This document shows positions 15,206-22,886 of a stretch of DNA of 27,453 nucleotides, piece by piece. Every line of letters starts with the position of its first letter. Positions within the stretch are counted from its first letter, which is position 1. The notes below the pieces were generated by a model. The model searched no databases. It was not told where the DNA came from and saw only the letters and a list, made by a program, of their open reading frames with translations. Origin of the DNA: an uncultured Bacilli bacterium (GTDB lineage Bacteria; Bacillota_I; Bacilli_A; RF39; UBA660); contig CALVQP010000003.1 of assembly GCA_944358225.1 (NCBI GenBank), positions 1-27,453 of the forward strand, in the 5' to 3' direction. Made by a program: the position numbers and the translations under genes.

Positions 15206-15954
15206 TGGTAAGTATAAAAAACAGTAGAGAAATAGAATTAATGAAAATAGCTGGGAAAATAAATTATGAGACTCATAAACTTTTACAAAAGCATATTAAA
15301 CCTGGCGTTACAACTAAACAACTAGATACTTTAGCTCATGATTATATAACAAGCCAAGATGCTACGTGTTCATTTTTAAATTATGAAGGATTTCCTGCTT
15401 CTATTTGCACTTCTATTAACGAAGAAGTAGTACATGGAATTCCAAGTTTCAAAAAATTGAAAAATGGTGATATAATATCCATTGACATTGGGGTTAATTA
15501 TAAAGGCTATCACTCTGATTCGGCTTGGACGTATCCCGTCGGAAAAATAGATGAAGAGGTATCTCATTTATTAAAACATACAGAGGCGGCTTTATATGAA
15601 GGTATAAAAGAAGTCAAAGCTGGAGTGCGTCTAAATAATATAGGGGCAGCTATTGAAAAGTATGCTTTAGCTCATAATTTAGGTGTTGTTAAAGAATTAG
15701 TTGGACATGGAGTTGGTCAAAAATTACACGAAGATCCCGATGTTCCTAATTACGGTAAATACAATACGGGAATGATTTTAAAAGCCGGCATGACAATTGC
15801 CATTGAACCAATGCTAACATCAGGAACAGAAAAAATTTACATTCTTGATGATGACTGGACAATAATTACTCGCGATAATAAACCTGCTGCTCATTTTGAG
15901 CATACTGTGCTTGTCACAGAAGACGGGTATAAAATATTAACAGGAGATGAATAA
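15205..15954 (+). CDS. map: Methionine aminopeptidase, type I
   Basis: Removes the initiator methionine from new proteins after deformylation. 249 residues, typical. The pita-bread metal site is visible: H77 in VVHGIP, D94 in SIDIGV, D105 in YHSDSAW, His in LVGHGVGQ, Glu in AIEPML, and Glu/His in HFEHTVLVTEDGY. The ATG overlaps the adk stop by one base with no clear RBS of its own, and the stop abuts infA directly. Order secY-adk-map-infA-rpmJ is the normal Gram-positive arrangement. Confidence 0.97.
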   Translation: MVSIKNSREIELMKIAGKINYETHKLLQKHIKPGVTTKQLDTLAHDYITSQDATCSFLNYEGFPASICTSINEEVVHGIPSFKKLKNGDIISIDIGVNYKGYHSDSAWTYPVGKIDEEVSHLLKHTEAALYEGIKEVKAGVRLNNIGAAIEKYALAHNLGVVKELVGHGVGQKLHEDPDVPNYGKYNTGMILKAGMTIAIEPMLTSGTEKIYILDDDWTIITRDNKPAAHFEHTVLVTEDGYKILTGDE

Positions 15955-16173
15955 ATGGCTAAAGAACAAAAGTTAGAAGTTGAAGGAAAAGTAGTAGAAG
16001 TTTTAAAAGGCGGAGACTATTTAGTAGAACTTGTAAACGGACATACTGTCACAGCCTACGTTTCTGGTAAAATGCGCGTCAATATGATACGTATTCTACC
16101 AGGTGATACCGTAACAGTAGAGTTGTCTCCTTATGACTTAACACGTGGGCGTATAACATGGAACAAAAGATAA
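15955..16173 (+). CDS. infA: Translation initiation factor IF-1
   Basis: OB-fold factor that occupies the 30S A site during initiation. 72 residues, exactly the usual length. EVEGKVVEVLKGGDYLVELVNGHTVTAYVSGKMRVNMIRI (two adjacent blocks of the OB fold), LPGDTVTVELSPYDLTRGRI and a basic end are conserved. The ATG follows the map stop with no spacer; the RBS AGGAGATG lies inside map. Confidence 0.97.
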   Translation: MAKEQKLEVEGKVVEVLKGGDYLVELVNGHTVTAYVSGKMRVNMIRILPGDTVTVELSPYDLTRGRITWNKR

Positions 16174-16191
16174 TAATAGGAGGTATTAAAC

Positions 16192-16305
16192 ATGAAAGTT
16201 AGACCATCAGTAAAACCAATTTGTGCAAAATGTAAAGTAATCAAAAGAAAAGGAAAAACGTTAGTTATTTGTGAAAATCCAAAACACAAACAAAGACAAG
16301 GGTAG
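16192..16305 (+). CDS. rpmJ: 50S ribosomal protein L36
   Basis: Very small zinc-ribbon protein of the large subunit. 37 residues: MKVRPSVKPICAKCKVIKRK, then GKTLVICENPKHKQRQG. Zinc ligands C11, C14, C27 and H32 are all present, so this is the C+ form. ATAGGAGGT lies 8 bases before the ATG. Position between infA and rpsM is canonical. Confidence 0.96.
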   Translation: MKVRPSVKPICAKCKVIKRKGKTLVICENPKHKQRQG

Positions 16306-16318
16306 AGAGGTGAATTAA

Positions 16319-16693
16319 ATGGCACGAATTAAAAATATAGAATTACCAAACGAAAAGCATGTAGTTATTGGGTTAACTGCAATATATGGTATAGGACGTA
16401 ATTTAGCTAAAACTATCTGTGAAAATGCAAAAGTAGATCCTGCAAAAAAATGCAAAGATTTAACTAATGAAGAAATAATAGCTTTACGTAATGAAATCGA
16501 TAAAGAAACTGTTGAAGGGGATCTACGTCGTGAAGTTCAAATGAACATCAAAAATAAAATGGAAATTAATTGCTATCAAGGAGTTAGACATAAAAAAGGT
16601 CTTCCTGTTCATGGTCAAAGAACTTCTCGTAACGCTAGAACTCGTAAGGGTAAAGGTAAAGTAGTAGCTAACAAGAAAAAAGTAGGTAAATAG
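16319..16693 (+). CDS. rpsM: 30S ribosomal protein S13
   Basis: Head protein bridging to the large subunit and P-site tRNA. 124 residues, normal. MARIKNIELPNEKHVVIGLT, AIYGIGRNLAKTIC, LRREVQMNIKNKMEINCYQG, VRHKKGLPVHGQRTSRNART and a Lys-rich tail identify it. The RBS AGAGGTGA lies 13 bases downstream of rpmJ. Confidence 0.97.
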   Translation: MARIKNIELPNEKHVVIGLTAIYGIGRNLAKTICENAKVDPAKKCKDLTNEEIIALRNEIDKETVEGDLRREVQMNIKNKMEINCYQGVRHKKGLPVHGQRTSRNARTRKGKGKVVANKKKVGK

Positions 16694-16705
16694 GAGGTTA
16701 GAAAA

Positions 16706-17089
16706 GTGGCATATAATAGAAGAAAAAGAAAAATCAAGAAAAATATTCCTGAAGCTGTAGCTCATATTCATTCTACATTTAATAATACAGTTGTTAGTAT
16801 TTCAGATAAAGATGGAAATGTTATTAGTTGGGCCTCATCAGGTACTGTAGGATATAAAGGAAGTAAGAAAAAAACTCCATTTGCAGCTGGTCTTGCATCA
16901 GAAGCTGCTGCTAAATCTGCAATGGATAGTGGTGTTGTAAAAGTAGAAGTCAAAGTAAAGGGTTTAGGCCAAGGAAGAGACAATGCTATTCGTGCATTAC
17001 AAACTGCCGGTTTAGAAATAACTTCAATCTCTGACGAAACTCCAATTCCACACAATGGATGTCGTCCACCAAAACGTCCAAGAAATTAA
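16706..17089 (+). CDS. rpsK: 30S ribosomal protein S11 (GTG start)
   Basis: Platform protein near the E site and mRNA exit. 127 residues, normal. The start is GTG at 16706 (MAYNRRKRKIKKNI), placed by TAGGAGG 10 bases upstream and by agreement with the family N-terminus. AHIHSTFNNTVVSISDKDGN, SWASSGTVGYKGSKKKTPFA, KVKGLGQGRDNAIRALQTAG, and the end TPIPHNGCRPPKRPRN are conserved. It is the only clear GTG start among the ribosomal genes here. Confidence 0.97.
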   Translation: MAYNRRKRKIKKNIPEAVAHIHSTFNNTVVSISDKDGNVISWASSGTVGYKGSKKKTPFAAGLASEAAAKSAMDSGVVKVEVKVKGLGQGRDNAIRALQTAGLEITSISDETPIPHNGCRPPKRPRN

Positions 17090-17110
17090 TAGGGGAAAGG
17101 AAATATTAAA

Positions 17111-18058
17111 ATGAATATAAGATTTGAAAAACCAGAATTTAAAATAGTAGAATATGTTGATAATAATCACTATGGCAAATTTGTTTTAGAGCCATTAGAA
17201 AGAGGATTTGGAACAACTATAGGAAACGCTTTACGCCGTGTAATGCTGTCCAGTTTACCAGGTTCTGCTTTTACAAGTGTCAAAATTGAAGGTGCAATGC
17301 ATGAATTTCAAAAATTAGATGGCGTAGTAGAAGATGTAACGGCTATTATTCTAAATTTAAAAAGTGTTGTATTAAAAAATCATTCTGATGAAGATAAAGT
17401 AGTATATTTAACTGCATCTAGTGAAGGACCAGTTACAGCTGGGGATATAAAATGCGATGCTGATGTAGAAATTATTAACAAGGATTTAGTAATTTGTAAT
17501 CTTGTTAAAGGTGGAAAAATTGATATGAAGCTTACTGTATCAAATGGTCGTGGTTACGTTGATTCTAAAGCTAATCAAAAGCTTTTAGAAAATGCTGAAG
17601 TGGGAGTTATTCCTATTGATTCCTTATACTCACCAATTGAAAGAGTTTCATATGAAGTAGAAGCTGCTCGTGTGGGTCAAAACGAAAACTATGATAAACT
17701 AGTTATGGAGATATTTACCAATGGTTCAATCACTCCTGAAGAATCAATGGCTTTGGCAAGTAAAATCTTAATTGAACATTTAAATATTATTACAGACTTA
17801 AACTCTATTAGTGACTTATCAGGCATGATGGCTGAAAAAAAGGTGGATACAATTACTAAAACTTTAGAAACGCCAATTGAAGAAATCGAATTTTCTGTAA
17901 GAGCGTATAATTGTTTAAAACGTGCAGGTATTCACACAGTTCAAGATTTAATTGCTAAAAAAGAATCTGAAGTTAATAAGATTCGTAATTTAGGCAAAAA
18001 ATCTTTAAAAGAAGTAATTGATAAAGTAAAAGAATTAGGACTTAAGTTCCACGAATAA
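17111..18058 (+). CDS. rpoA: DNA-directed RNA polymerase subunit alpha
   Basis: Scaffold for RNA polymerase assembly and contact point for activators and UP elements. 315 residues, the usual length. The N-terminal dimerization domain has FVLEPLERGFGTTIGNALRR, VMLSSLPGSAFTSVKIEGAM and HEFQKLDGVVEDVTAIILNL; the linker is around 230-245; the C-terminal helix-hairpin-helix DNA-binding domain has FSVRAYNCLKRAGIHTVQDL and KIRNLGKKSLKEVIDKVKEL. An intact C-terminal domain means UP-element-type regulation is possible. GGGAAAGGA is the RBS. Confidence 0.98.
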   Translation: MNIRFEKPEFKIVEYVDNNHYGKFVLEPLERGFGTTIGNALRRVMLSSLPGSAFTSVKIEGAMHEFQKLDGVVEDVTAIILNLKSVVLKNHSDEDKVVYLTASSEGPVTAGDIKCDADVEIINKDLVICNLVKGGKIDMKLTVSNGRGYVDSKANQKLLENAEVGVIPIDSLYSPIERVSYEVEAARVGQNENYDKLVMEIFTNGSITPEESMALASKILIEHLNIITDLNSISDLSGMMAEKKVDTITKTLETPIEEIEFSVRAYNCLKRAGIHTVQDLIAKKESEVNKIRNLGKKSLKEVIDKVKELGLKFHE

Positions 18059-18072
18059 GGAGGTAAAAGAGT

Positions 18073-18414
18073 ATGGCATATAGAAAATTAGGAAGAGAAT
18101 CAAGAATTCGTCGTAGTATCCTAGCTGGTTTGACAAAAGACGTAATTAAAAACGGGTTTGTAGTTACAACAGAAGCTCGTGCCAAAGAAGTTCGTAAATT
18201 TGTTGATAAGATGATTACATACGGCAAAAAAGGAACTCTAGTATCAAGAAGAAAAGCTTTGGCTTTCCTACATAATGATAAAGACGTTGTTGGAATTGTT
18301 TTTAACGATTTAGCAAAACGTTATGAAACTAGAAATGGTGGATACACTCGTATTATAAAATTAAAAGAAAGAGTTGGAGATGACGCTCTAACTGTAAAAC
18401 TAGAACTTGTTTAA
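18073..18414 (+). CDS. rplQ: 50S ribosomal protein L17
   Basis: Tunnel-exit protein, last gene of the operon. 113 residues, typical short bacterial form. MAYRKLGRESRIRRSILAGL, TKDVIKNGFVVTTEARAKEV, and RYETRNGGYTRIIKLKERVG are diagnostic. AAGGAGGT precedes the ATG. Its final codons form the 5' arm of the operon terminator, and its last four bases overlap the end of the convergent gene on the other strand. Confidence 0.97.
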   Translation: MAYRKLGRESRIRRSILAGLTKDVIKNGFVVTTEARAKEVRKFVDKMITYGKKGTLVSRRKALAFLHNDKDVVGIVFNDLAKRYETRNGGYTRIIKLKERVGDDALTVKLELV

Positions 18415-18430
18415 AGTTCTTTTTTGTTTT
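18402..18430 (+). terminator. Terminator of the S10-spc-alpha operon, inside the end of rplQ
   Basis: A 7-bp stem pairs 18402-18408 (AGAACTT) with 18414-18420 (AAGTTCT) around GTTTA, then TTTTTTGTTTTTT. The 5' arm is coding sequence of rplQ and the loop holds its stop codon. On the other strand there is no T-run, so it works only for the ribosomal operon. Confidence 0.7.
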
Positions 18431-18749
18431 TTAAATTATTTAATTCCCTTTGCATAATTTCTAAAGTGCGTAAAATATTATCTAAATCACTTCTATTCAT
18501 CTTTTCAGGATTTTTATTTGCATGATTGTTAACATCACTTCGAATATTACTACCGCGCATATTACGATATCTAGCATTTATCAGTTCTTGTTGTGCCGCC
18601 GTTGTTAACATAAATTGTCCAACCAATATAATCCAATTTCCGATGGAATTAAGTTCGTTAGCATTAAAATCATCCTCAACAATAAAACCTACAATACAGG
18701 CGATTATACTAAATAATTCTGGGTTTATATTTGGGGGAAATTTATCCAT
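18411..18749 (-). CDS. Small helical protein of unknown function
   Basis: 112 residues from the ATG at 18749. I prefer it to the GTG at 18755, because AAGGAG lies 5 bases before the ATG but touches the GTG. Two mildly hydrophobic helices (about 9-24, FSIIACIVGFIV; about 37-55, IGNWIILVGQFMLTTAAQQ) are followed by a polar middle and a charged C-terminal helix ILRTLEIMQRELNNLKNKKE, probably a coiled coil. No signal peptide or known catalytic motif. It resembles, from memory, small uncharacterized clostridial proteins with an LGN-(F/W)L-x-VGQ-x-LLT-AAQ pattern, but I cannot name a family. Convergent with rplQ (4-base overlap) and divergent from the coiled-coil gene, with about 100 bases between them. 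Confidence 0.75.
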   Translation of the reverse strand: MDKFPPNINPELFSIIACIVGFIVEDDFNANELNSIGNWIILVGQFMLTTAAQQELINARYRNMRGSNIRSDVNNHANKNPEKMNRSDLDNILRTLEIMQRELNNLKNKKEL

Positions 18750-18791
18750 AGGCACTCCTTATATAATTATATTTAATTATCTTCTTATTAA

Positions 18792-18820
18792 TTGCATATT
18801 GCTTCAGTTTGTGGTATTAT
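18792..18820 (+). promoter_or_regulatory. Promoter of the coiled-coil operon
   Basis: TTGCAT (18792-18797), 17-bp spacer, TGG-TATTAT with extended -10 (-10 hexamer 18815-18820). Expected start near 18827, about 24 bases before the ATG at 18851. The same intergenic region must hold the promoter of the minus-strand gene; a TATAAT on the minus strand is at 18766-18771, without a good -35. Confidence 0.7.
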
Positions 18821-18850
18821 CTTAATATGTAGAATAAGGGAGTGCTTTTT

Positions 18851-21061
18851 ATGAGGGAAAACAAAAATATCGAAGCAATATATGTAAGATTAGACCATCT
18901 AGCAGCTATGGCTGCTACTAATAGTGATACTGACTTCGAATCTCTATCCATTGAACATGCCTCACTAAAAGAAAAAATAGCCCATTTAAATCTTCAAATT
19001 AAACTATATACTTCGACTGAAGAAGATTTTAAAATTGCCAAAAATAAAGATCAAATAAGATTAAGCACTACTATTGCCGAAATTGAAGAAGTAACTAGTA
19101 AACTTAATCAATTAGAAGAAAAGTTAGCAGAGCTTAAAAACGAATTATTAGAAATAAATAAAGAAGAAGAACTGTTAAATCAAACCAAACCTACACTTTT
19201 AGAACGTAAAAACACCTATAATTCTTATGCTCCTAACAAAAGAGAATTCAATGCCTTTATTAATGAAGATAATAAAGATTTAGAAAATTTAGAAAATAGT
19301 TTAAAAAATATCGCTTTACAAAAGCAAAAATTACACAATGCAATTAATTATCTAAGTGAAGAAAAAACAGCTTTAGAAACAACCTTAAAAGCTTTACAAG
19401 AAAAATCTCAAAATTTAGAACACAAAATATCATCTAACAAAGAATACGAAGATGCTAAAATTATTCGTGATAAAAAAACCTTACAACAAGAATATATTAA
19501 AGAAAAAGAAGCCTTAGAAAAAAGATTAAAAGAAATCGAACAAACGCCAGTATACTTAGTATTTAAAATTAAAAGTTTAATCGAAAATAAAAAAGGTTAT
19601 GAGAAAATACTTAAAATGCTTGATAAAATAGCTAATATTATTAATGATATTCCTTATATGAGTACAATTATTCGTAACAATAATACTAAAGCTTTAGAAG
19701 ACGAGTATGAAACTAAAGTAAAACAACTTGCTCAAATGGAAAGAAAGATCAAAAGAGGATCATATGCATTAAAAGAATTACCCGCTGAAAGTGCTCGAAT
19801 AACTAGTTTGAGTAATGAAATCACTTTTTATCAAGGTCTGATAACTAATTATGAAGAACAAATGCAAAAATGTGAAAAAGAAATAACAGCTTTAGTTTCT
19901 CAAGTTCGTAGTTTGCAAGAAAATTTTAAAGTTAATCAAACAGATGTTGAGGAATTTATTTCTTCGATTAATCTTTTAGAAAGCAGTAAAGAGCAAGCTA
20001 AACTCCAAAAAGAAGCTAAAAGAATGCAAAATGTTTTAACAATTGAATCAACTAGTATTGATGCAACTAAAAGTGATATTGCCAGTTTAATTAAACTTTT
20101 TAATCAATATCAAGAACAAATCACAATTTGCAAACAAACAATTAAAGATCTTGAAAAAGAACAAAATAATATTAAAGTTTCTCAACTTCGTCGTCACAAT
20201 TACATTGATGTTATTAGAAAAAATAAAGATATAGAGCAAAAAAATAAATTAGAACAAGATATATTTTATTTAGAAAATCGTCTAAAATATCAAAATTTCA
20301 ATGCTTTATCTTTACTTGGATCAATTAAAACAGCTTTAAAAAATTACTATCAAATAAAACCAGCTGAGAATGTTATTTCTAAGGAAGAAACTATAGAACC
20401 TAAAGTATTTGAAGCTAAAAGAGAAAACGTTGCAACATTACCTGAATTATTAGAAGAACAATTAGGAAAAAATATTCAAAGTGCTCCTAAAATTTCTCAA
20501 GAAGAAATTAAGGCTAGTATTGATGATGTAGAAAATACTTTAGCTGAATTAACTTCAATATTTGAAAATAAAAATTCTGATCAAATGAATATTGAACCTC
20601 AAGTCGATAGTGAAAATATAAGTGATATAATTAAATCATTTACTCAAGATAATAATAAAGAAAAATTAGAAACTGATAATTTTACCAATAATCAATTTGA
20701 TATAGATATGAATGAAATTGCTCAAAAGATGGAAGTTAAAAAACCAGCGATTCCAAAAATACATTTTGAATTTGAAGAAATTAAAGTACCAACAGCAACC
20801 GAAAAAAAAGTTCCTCAAAAACCATCTTCGTCAAAACTTAAAGTAGTAGCAATTGAAAAAATCAAAAAAGAACCAAACAAGCCTGCAATGCCCGCTGGTA
20901 AAATTAAAGTCGTTAGTGTTGAACCGCTAATTAAAAAACAAGAACTTCCAAAAACTAATGTCGATTCAAAACCAAAGACTATTGAAGACATTTTCAATGC
21001 TGTGTATAACCCTTTTATGCCCCAATCTCAAGAAGAACAAACTCTTAAAAAGGTAGCATAA
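18851..21061 (+). CDS. Large coiled-coil protein of unknown function
   Basis: 736 residues from ATG 18851 (GGGAG 8 bases upstream; an in-frame GTG at 18842 is less likely). Residues about 30-500 are almost continuous heptad-like sequence rich in E, K, L, Q and I, reminiscent of SMC or myosin rods but with no Walker A or ABC signature. A short break near 235-285 contains PVYLVFKIKSLIENKKGYEK. After about 505 the protein becomes acidic and disordered-looking, then from about 629 a basic Pro/Lys-rich tail begins, with a partial internal repeat (SKLKVVAIEKIKK and GKIKVVSVEPLIKK) and a distinct motif PKTIEDIFNAVYNPFMPQ near the C-terminus. No signal peptide or membrane segment, so cytosolic or membrane-associated through partners. 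Possible roles are cytoskeletal scaffold, chromosome organization or polar organization; none is demonstrated. Strong own promoter; followed after 20 bases by a small DUF1292-like gene. Confidence 0.9.
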   Translation: MRENKNIEAIYVRLDHLAAMAATNSDTDFESLSIEHASLKEKIAHLNLQIKLYTSTEEDFKIAKNKDQIRLSTTIAEIEEVTSKLNQLEEKLAELKNELLEINKEEELLNQTKPTLLERKNTYNSYAPNKREFNAFINEDNKDLENLENSLKNIALQKQKLHNAINYLSEEKTALETTLKALQEKSQNLEHKISSNKEYEDAKIIRDKKTLQQEYIKEKEALEKRLKEIEQTPVYLVFKIKSLIENKKGYEKILKMLDKIANIINDIPYMSTIIRNNNTKALEDEYETKVKQLAQMERKIKRGSYALKELPAESARITSLSNEITFYQGLITNYEEQMQKCEKEITALVSQVRSLQENFKVNQTDVEEFISSINLLESSKEQAKLQKEAKRMQNVLTIESTSIDATKSDIASLIKLFNQYQEQITICKQTIKDLEKEQNNIKVSQLRRHNYIDVIRKNKDIEQKNKLEQDIFYLENRLKYQNFNALSLLGSIKTALKNYYQIKPAENVISKEETIEPKVFEAKRENVATLPELLEEQLGKNIQSAPKISQEEIKASIDDVENTLAELTSIFENKNSDQMNIEPQVDSENISDIIKSFTQDNNKEKLETDNFTNNQFDIDMNEIAQKMEVKKPAIPKIHFEFEEIKVPTATEKKVPQKPSSSKLKVVAIEKIKKEPNKPAMPAGKIKVVSVEPLIKKQELPKTNVDSKPKTIEDIFNAVYNPFMPQSQEEQTLKKVA

Positions 21062-21081
21062 AAAAAGAAAGGAATAAAAAG

Positions 21082-21303
21082 ATGGAGTTAGAAAAAGAAA
21101 CAATAATAACTTTAGAAAATAAAGAACGTTATATTATTACTAACATAACTTTTTATGGAGGCATTAAATATGCCTTGGCTCAAAAAGAGGGAACAAAAGA
21201 AAAGATTGTGTTAGCTGAAATATTTGAACAGGGAGAACTTTATGTCGAAAATGTTAATGATCCTGAATTAAATAATATTTTATTAAGAATACTAGATTTC
21301 TAG
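21082..21303 (+). CDS. Small DUF1292-like protein
   Basis: 73 residues. The pattern is an N-terminal TIITLENKERYIITNITFYG, then YALAQKEG, an acidic middle and an end VNDPELNNILLRILDF. This resembles the small Firmicutes DUF1292 group, beta-rich cytosolic proteins of unknown function. Preceded by AAAGAAAGGAA and 20 bases after the coiled-coil gene, so probably co-transcribed with it; the terminator begins inside its last codons. No catalytic residues can be named. Confidence 0.8.
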   Translation: MELEKETIITLENKERYIITNITFYGGIKYALAQKEGTKEKIVLAEIFEQGELYVENVNDPELNNILLRILDF

Positions 21304-21314
21304 TATTCTTTTTT
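21285..21314 (+). terminator. Terminator of the coiled-coil operon
   Basis: A perfect 10-bp stem pairs 21285-21294 (AAGAATACTA) with 21301-21310 (TAGTATTCTT), 6-base loop, T-run to 21314. It includes the stop codon of the small gene. Confidence 0.85.
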
Positions 21315-21316
21315 CA

Positions 21317-21345
21317 TTGCTAAAATTTGGTATCCATAGTATAAT
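21317..21345 (+). promoter_or_regulatory. Promoter of the rubrerythrin gene
   Basis: TTGCTA (21317-21322), 17-bp spacer, perfect TATAAT (21340-21345). It starts directly after the preceding terminator and gives a leader of about 17 bases with the RBS GAAGGAG. No PerR-like inverted repeat was recognised. Confidence 0.7.
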
Positions 21346-21368
21346 TTTTACAGAAGGAGTGATAAATT

Positions 21369-21908
21369 ATGGAATTAAAAGGAAGTAAAACTGAAGCTAA
21401 CTTAATGGCTGCATTTGCAGGTGAAAGTCAAGCTCGTAATAAATATACTTATTATGCTTCAAAAGCAAAAAAAGAAGGATATGAACAAATAGCAGCTATA
21501 TTTGAAGAAACAGCTAATAATGAAAAAGAACATGCTAAATTATGGTTTAAAGCATTACATGATGGAGATATTCCTTCAACTTTGGAAAACTTAAAAGACG
21601 CTGCTGAAGGTGAAAACTATGAATGGACTCAAATGTATGATGAATTTGCTAAAACAGCAAAAGAAGAAGGATTTGATGAAATTGCCTTTCTATTTGAAAG
21701 TGTTGGTGCCATAGAAAAACATCATGAAGAAAGATATATGAAATTAGTAGGTAATATTGAAAATAATTTAGTATTTCATAAAGGAGAAGAAACGGTTTGG
21801 ATTTGTCGCAATTGTGGACACATCTATTATGGTAAAGATGCCCTTAAAGTATGTCCTGTTTGCAAACACCCAGAAAGCTTTATGGAGTTACGTGCTGAAA
21901 ATTATTAA
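21369..21908 (+). CDS. rbr: Rubrerythrin (peroxide-reducing diiron protein)
   Basis: Cytosolic non-haem iron peroxidase that reduces hydrogen peroxide to water in anaerobes and microaerophiles. 179 residues. Ferritin-like four-helix domain (about 1-135) with diiron ligands in AGESQARNKY (E19) and NNEKEHAKLW (E52, H55) and in the second pair of helices around VGAIEKHHEERY; rubredoxin-like FeS4 domain with C146-x2-C149 and C162-x2-C165. Domain order is classical rubrerythrin. Single-gene unit with its own good promoter and a bidirectional terminator shared with galU. It suggests an anaerobic or oxygen-avoiding life. Confidence 0.96.
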   Translation: MELKGSKTEANLMAAFAGESQARNKYTYYASKAKKEGYEQIAAIFEETANNEKEHAKLWFKALHDGDIPSTLENLKDAAEGENYEWTQMYDEFAKTAKEEGFDEIAFLFESVGAIEKHHEERYMKLVGNIENNLVFHKGEETVWICRNCGHIYYGKDALKVCPVCKHPESFMELRAENY

Positions 21909-21937
21909 AAAGAGTTCGTATCAGAACTCTTTTATCT
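21908..21937. terminator. Bidirectional terminator between rubrerythrin and galU
   Basis: A perfect 10-bp stem pairs 21908-21917 (AAAAGAGTTC) with 21924-21933 (GAACTCTTTT), 6-base loop. T-runs are present on both strands, so it serves both convergent genes. It overlaps the galU stop codon. Confidence 0.8.
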
Positions 21938-22781
21938 TGTCTAAAATATATTGTCTAATTTCTTCATTTTTTAAACCATAATCAATAACAGCTTTTAAAT
22001 AACCTATTTTATTTCCAATATCATAATAATTTCCTTGAAATTTACAGGCATAAAAATCTTCTTTTAACATTAATTTATCAATAGCTTTTACAGTTTGATA
22101 AGCCCCATAATTATTAGGTTCTATATGATCTAGCTCATAAAATAAATTACGACTTAAAATGTATCTACCGATTCCGGCATCTAATGACGGAGTATCTTCG
22201 TTATTAGGTTTTTCAACAATTCTTTCAATTAAATTTTTTTCTTTATAGCTAATCATTCCATATTTATGGGCATCCTCTTTTGCTACAGTCTTAACGGCAA
22301 TAACATTAGCATTAGTTTTTTCGTGCATATCAATTAATTGTTTTAATACAGGATAGTTTTCATTATTCATTAAATCATCACCCCATAAAAGAGCAAAATA
22401 ATCATCATTTCCTATAAAGTCTTTAGCGATTTTTAATCCATAACCATCACCCAAGCTAATTTCATCAATGCTTTGTTTATAAACGCGTACATTTAAACTA
22501 GATAAATATTCTAGGGATTTTAAAATAGCTTCCTTATTATTGTCTTTCAAATTTTGTTCTAGCTCTAAATTAGGTAAGAAATAATTTTTAATAGAAGACT
22601 TATCCTCATTGGTAATAATTAGAATTTCTTCAATATTACTAGCTATACACTCTTCGACAATATATTGAATTATTGGTTTATCTTCTATTGGTAACATTTC
22701 CTTAGGAATAACTTTTGTTATTGGCAAAAATCTTGTTCCAAAACCACCAGCCATAATAACTGCTTTTTTTACTTTTCTCAT
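21921..22781 (-). CDS. galU: UTP-glucose-1-phosphate uridylyltransferase (UDP-glucose pyrophosphorylase)
   Basis: Makes UDP-glucose from UTP and glucose 1-phosphate for glycolipids, cell-surface glycans and galactose metabolism. 286 residues from ATG 22781. The ATG 12 bases further upstream is rejected because GGGAGGA lies between the two and fits the inner start. Motifs: nucleotide-binding AVIMAGGFGTRFLPITKVIP and KEMLPIEDKPIIQYIVEE, active-site LLWGDDL, GRYIL, and FQGNYYDIGNKIGYLKAVID near the end. The usual GEIQLTDAI block reads GAYQTVKAI, so it is a divergent member; a related nucleotidyltransferase specificity cannot be excluded. A possible extended -10 (TGA-TATACT, minus strand, 22798-22803) lies just upstream. 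Confidence 0.88.
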   Translation of the reverse strand: MRKVKKAVIMAGGFGTRFLPITKVIPKEMLPIEDKPIIQYIVEECIASNIEEILIITNEDKSSIKNYFLPNLELEQNLKDNNKEAILKSLEYLSSLNVRVYKQSIDEISLGDGYGLKIAKDFIGNDDYFALLWGDDLMNNENYPVLKQLIDMHEKTNANVIAVKTVAKEDAHKYGMISYKEKNLIERIVEKPNNEDTPSLDAGIGRYILSRNLFYELDHIEPNNYGAYQTVKAIDKLMLKEDFYACKFQGNYYDIGNKIGYLKAVIDYGLKNEEIRQYILDKIKEF

Positions 22782-22851
22782 TTTTCCTCCCATAATAAGT
22801 ATATCACTTATCCTTAAAAAATATTGGGAAATATGTTCTTTTCAAATTTAA

Positions 22852-22880
22852 TTGCCATAACTTAACAGATATGCTAAAAT
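22852..22880 (+). promoter_or_regulatory. Promoter of the pheST T-box unit
   Basis: TTGCCA (22852-22857), 17-bp spacer, TGC-TAAAAT with extended -10 (-10 hexamer 22875-22880). Expected start near 22887, which is where the T-box stem I sequence begins. Confidence 0.7.
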
Positions 22881-22886
22881 AACCAT

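Noticed and set aside
18526..18825. 99-codon plus-strand frame opposite the 112-residue protein gene
   Set aside because: No ribosome-binding site, and it overlaps the divergent promoter region; the minus-strand frame has a proper start and a plausible protein.
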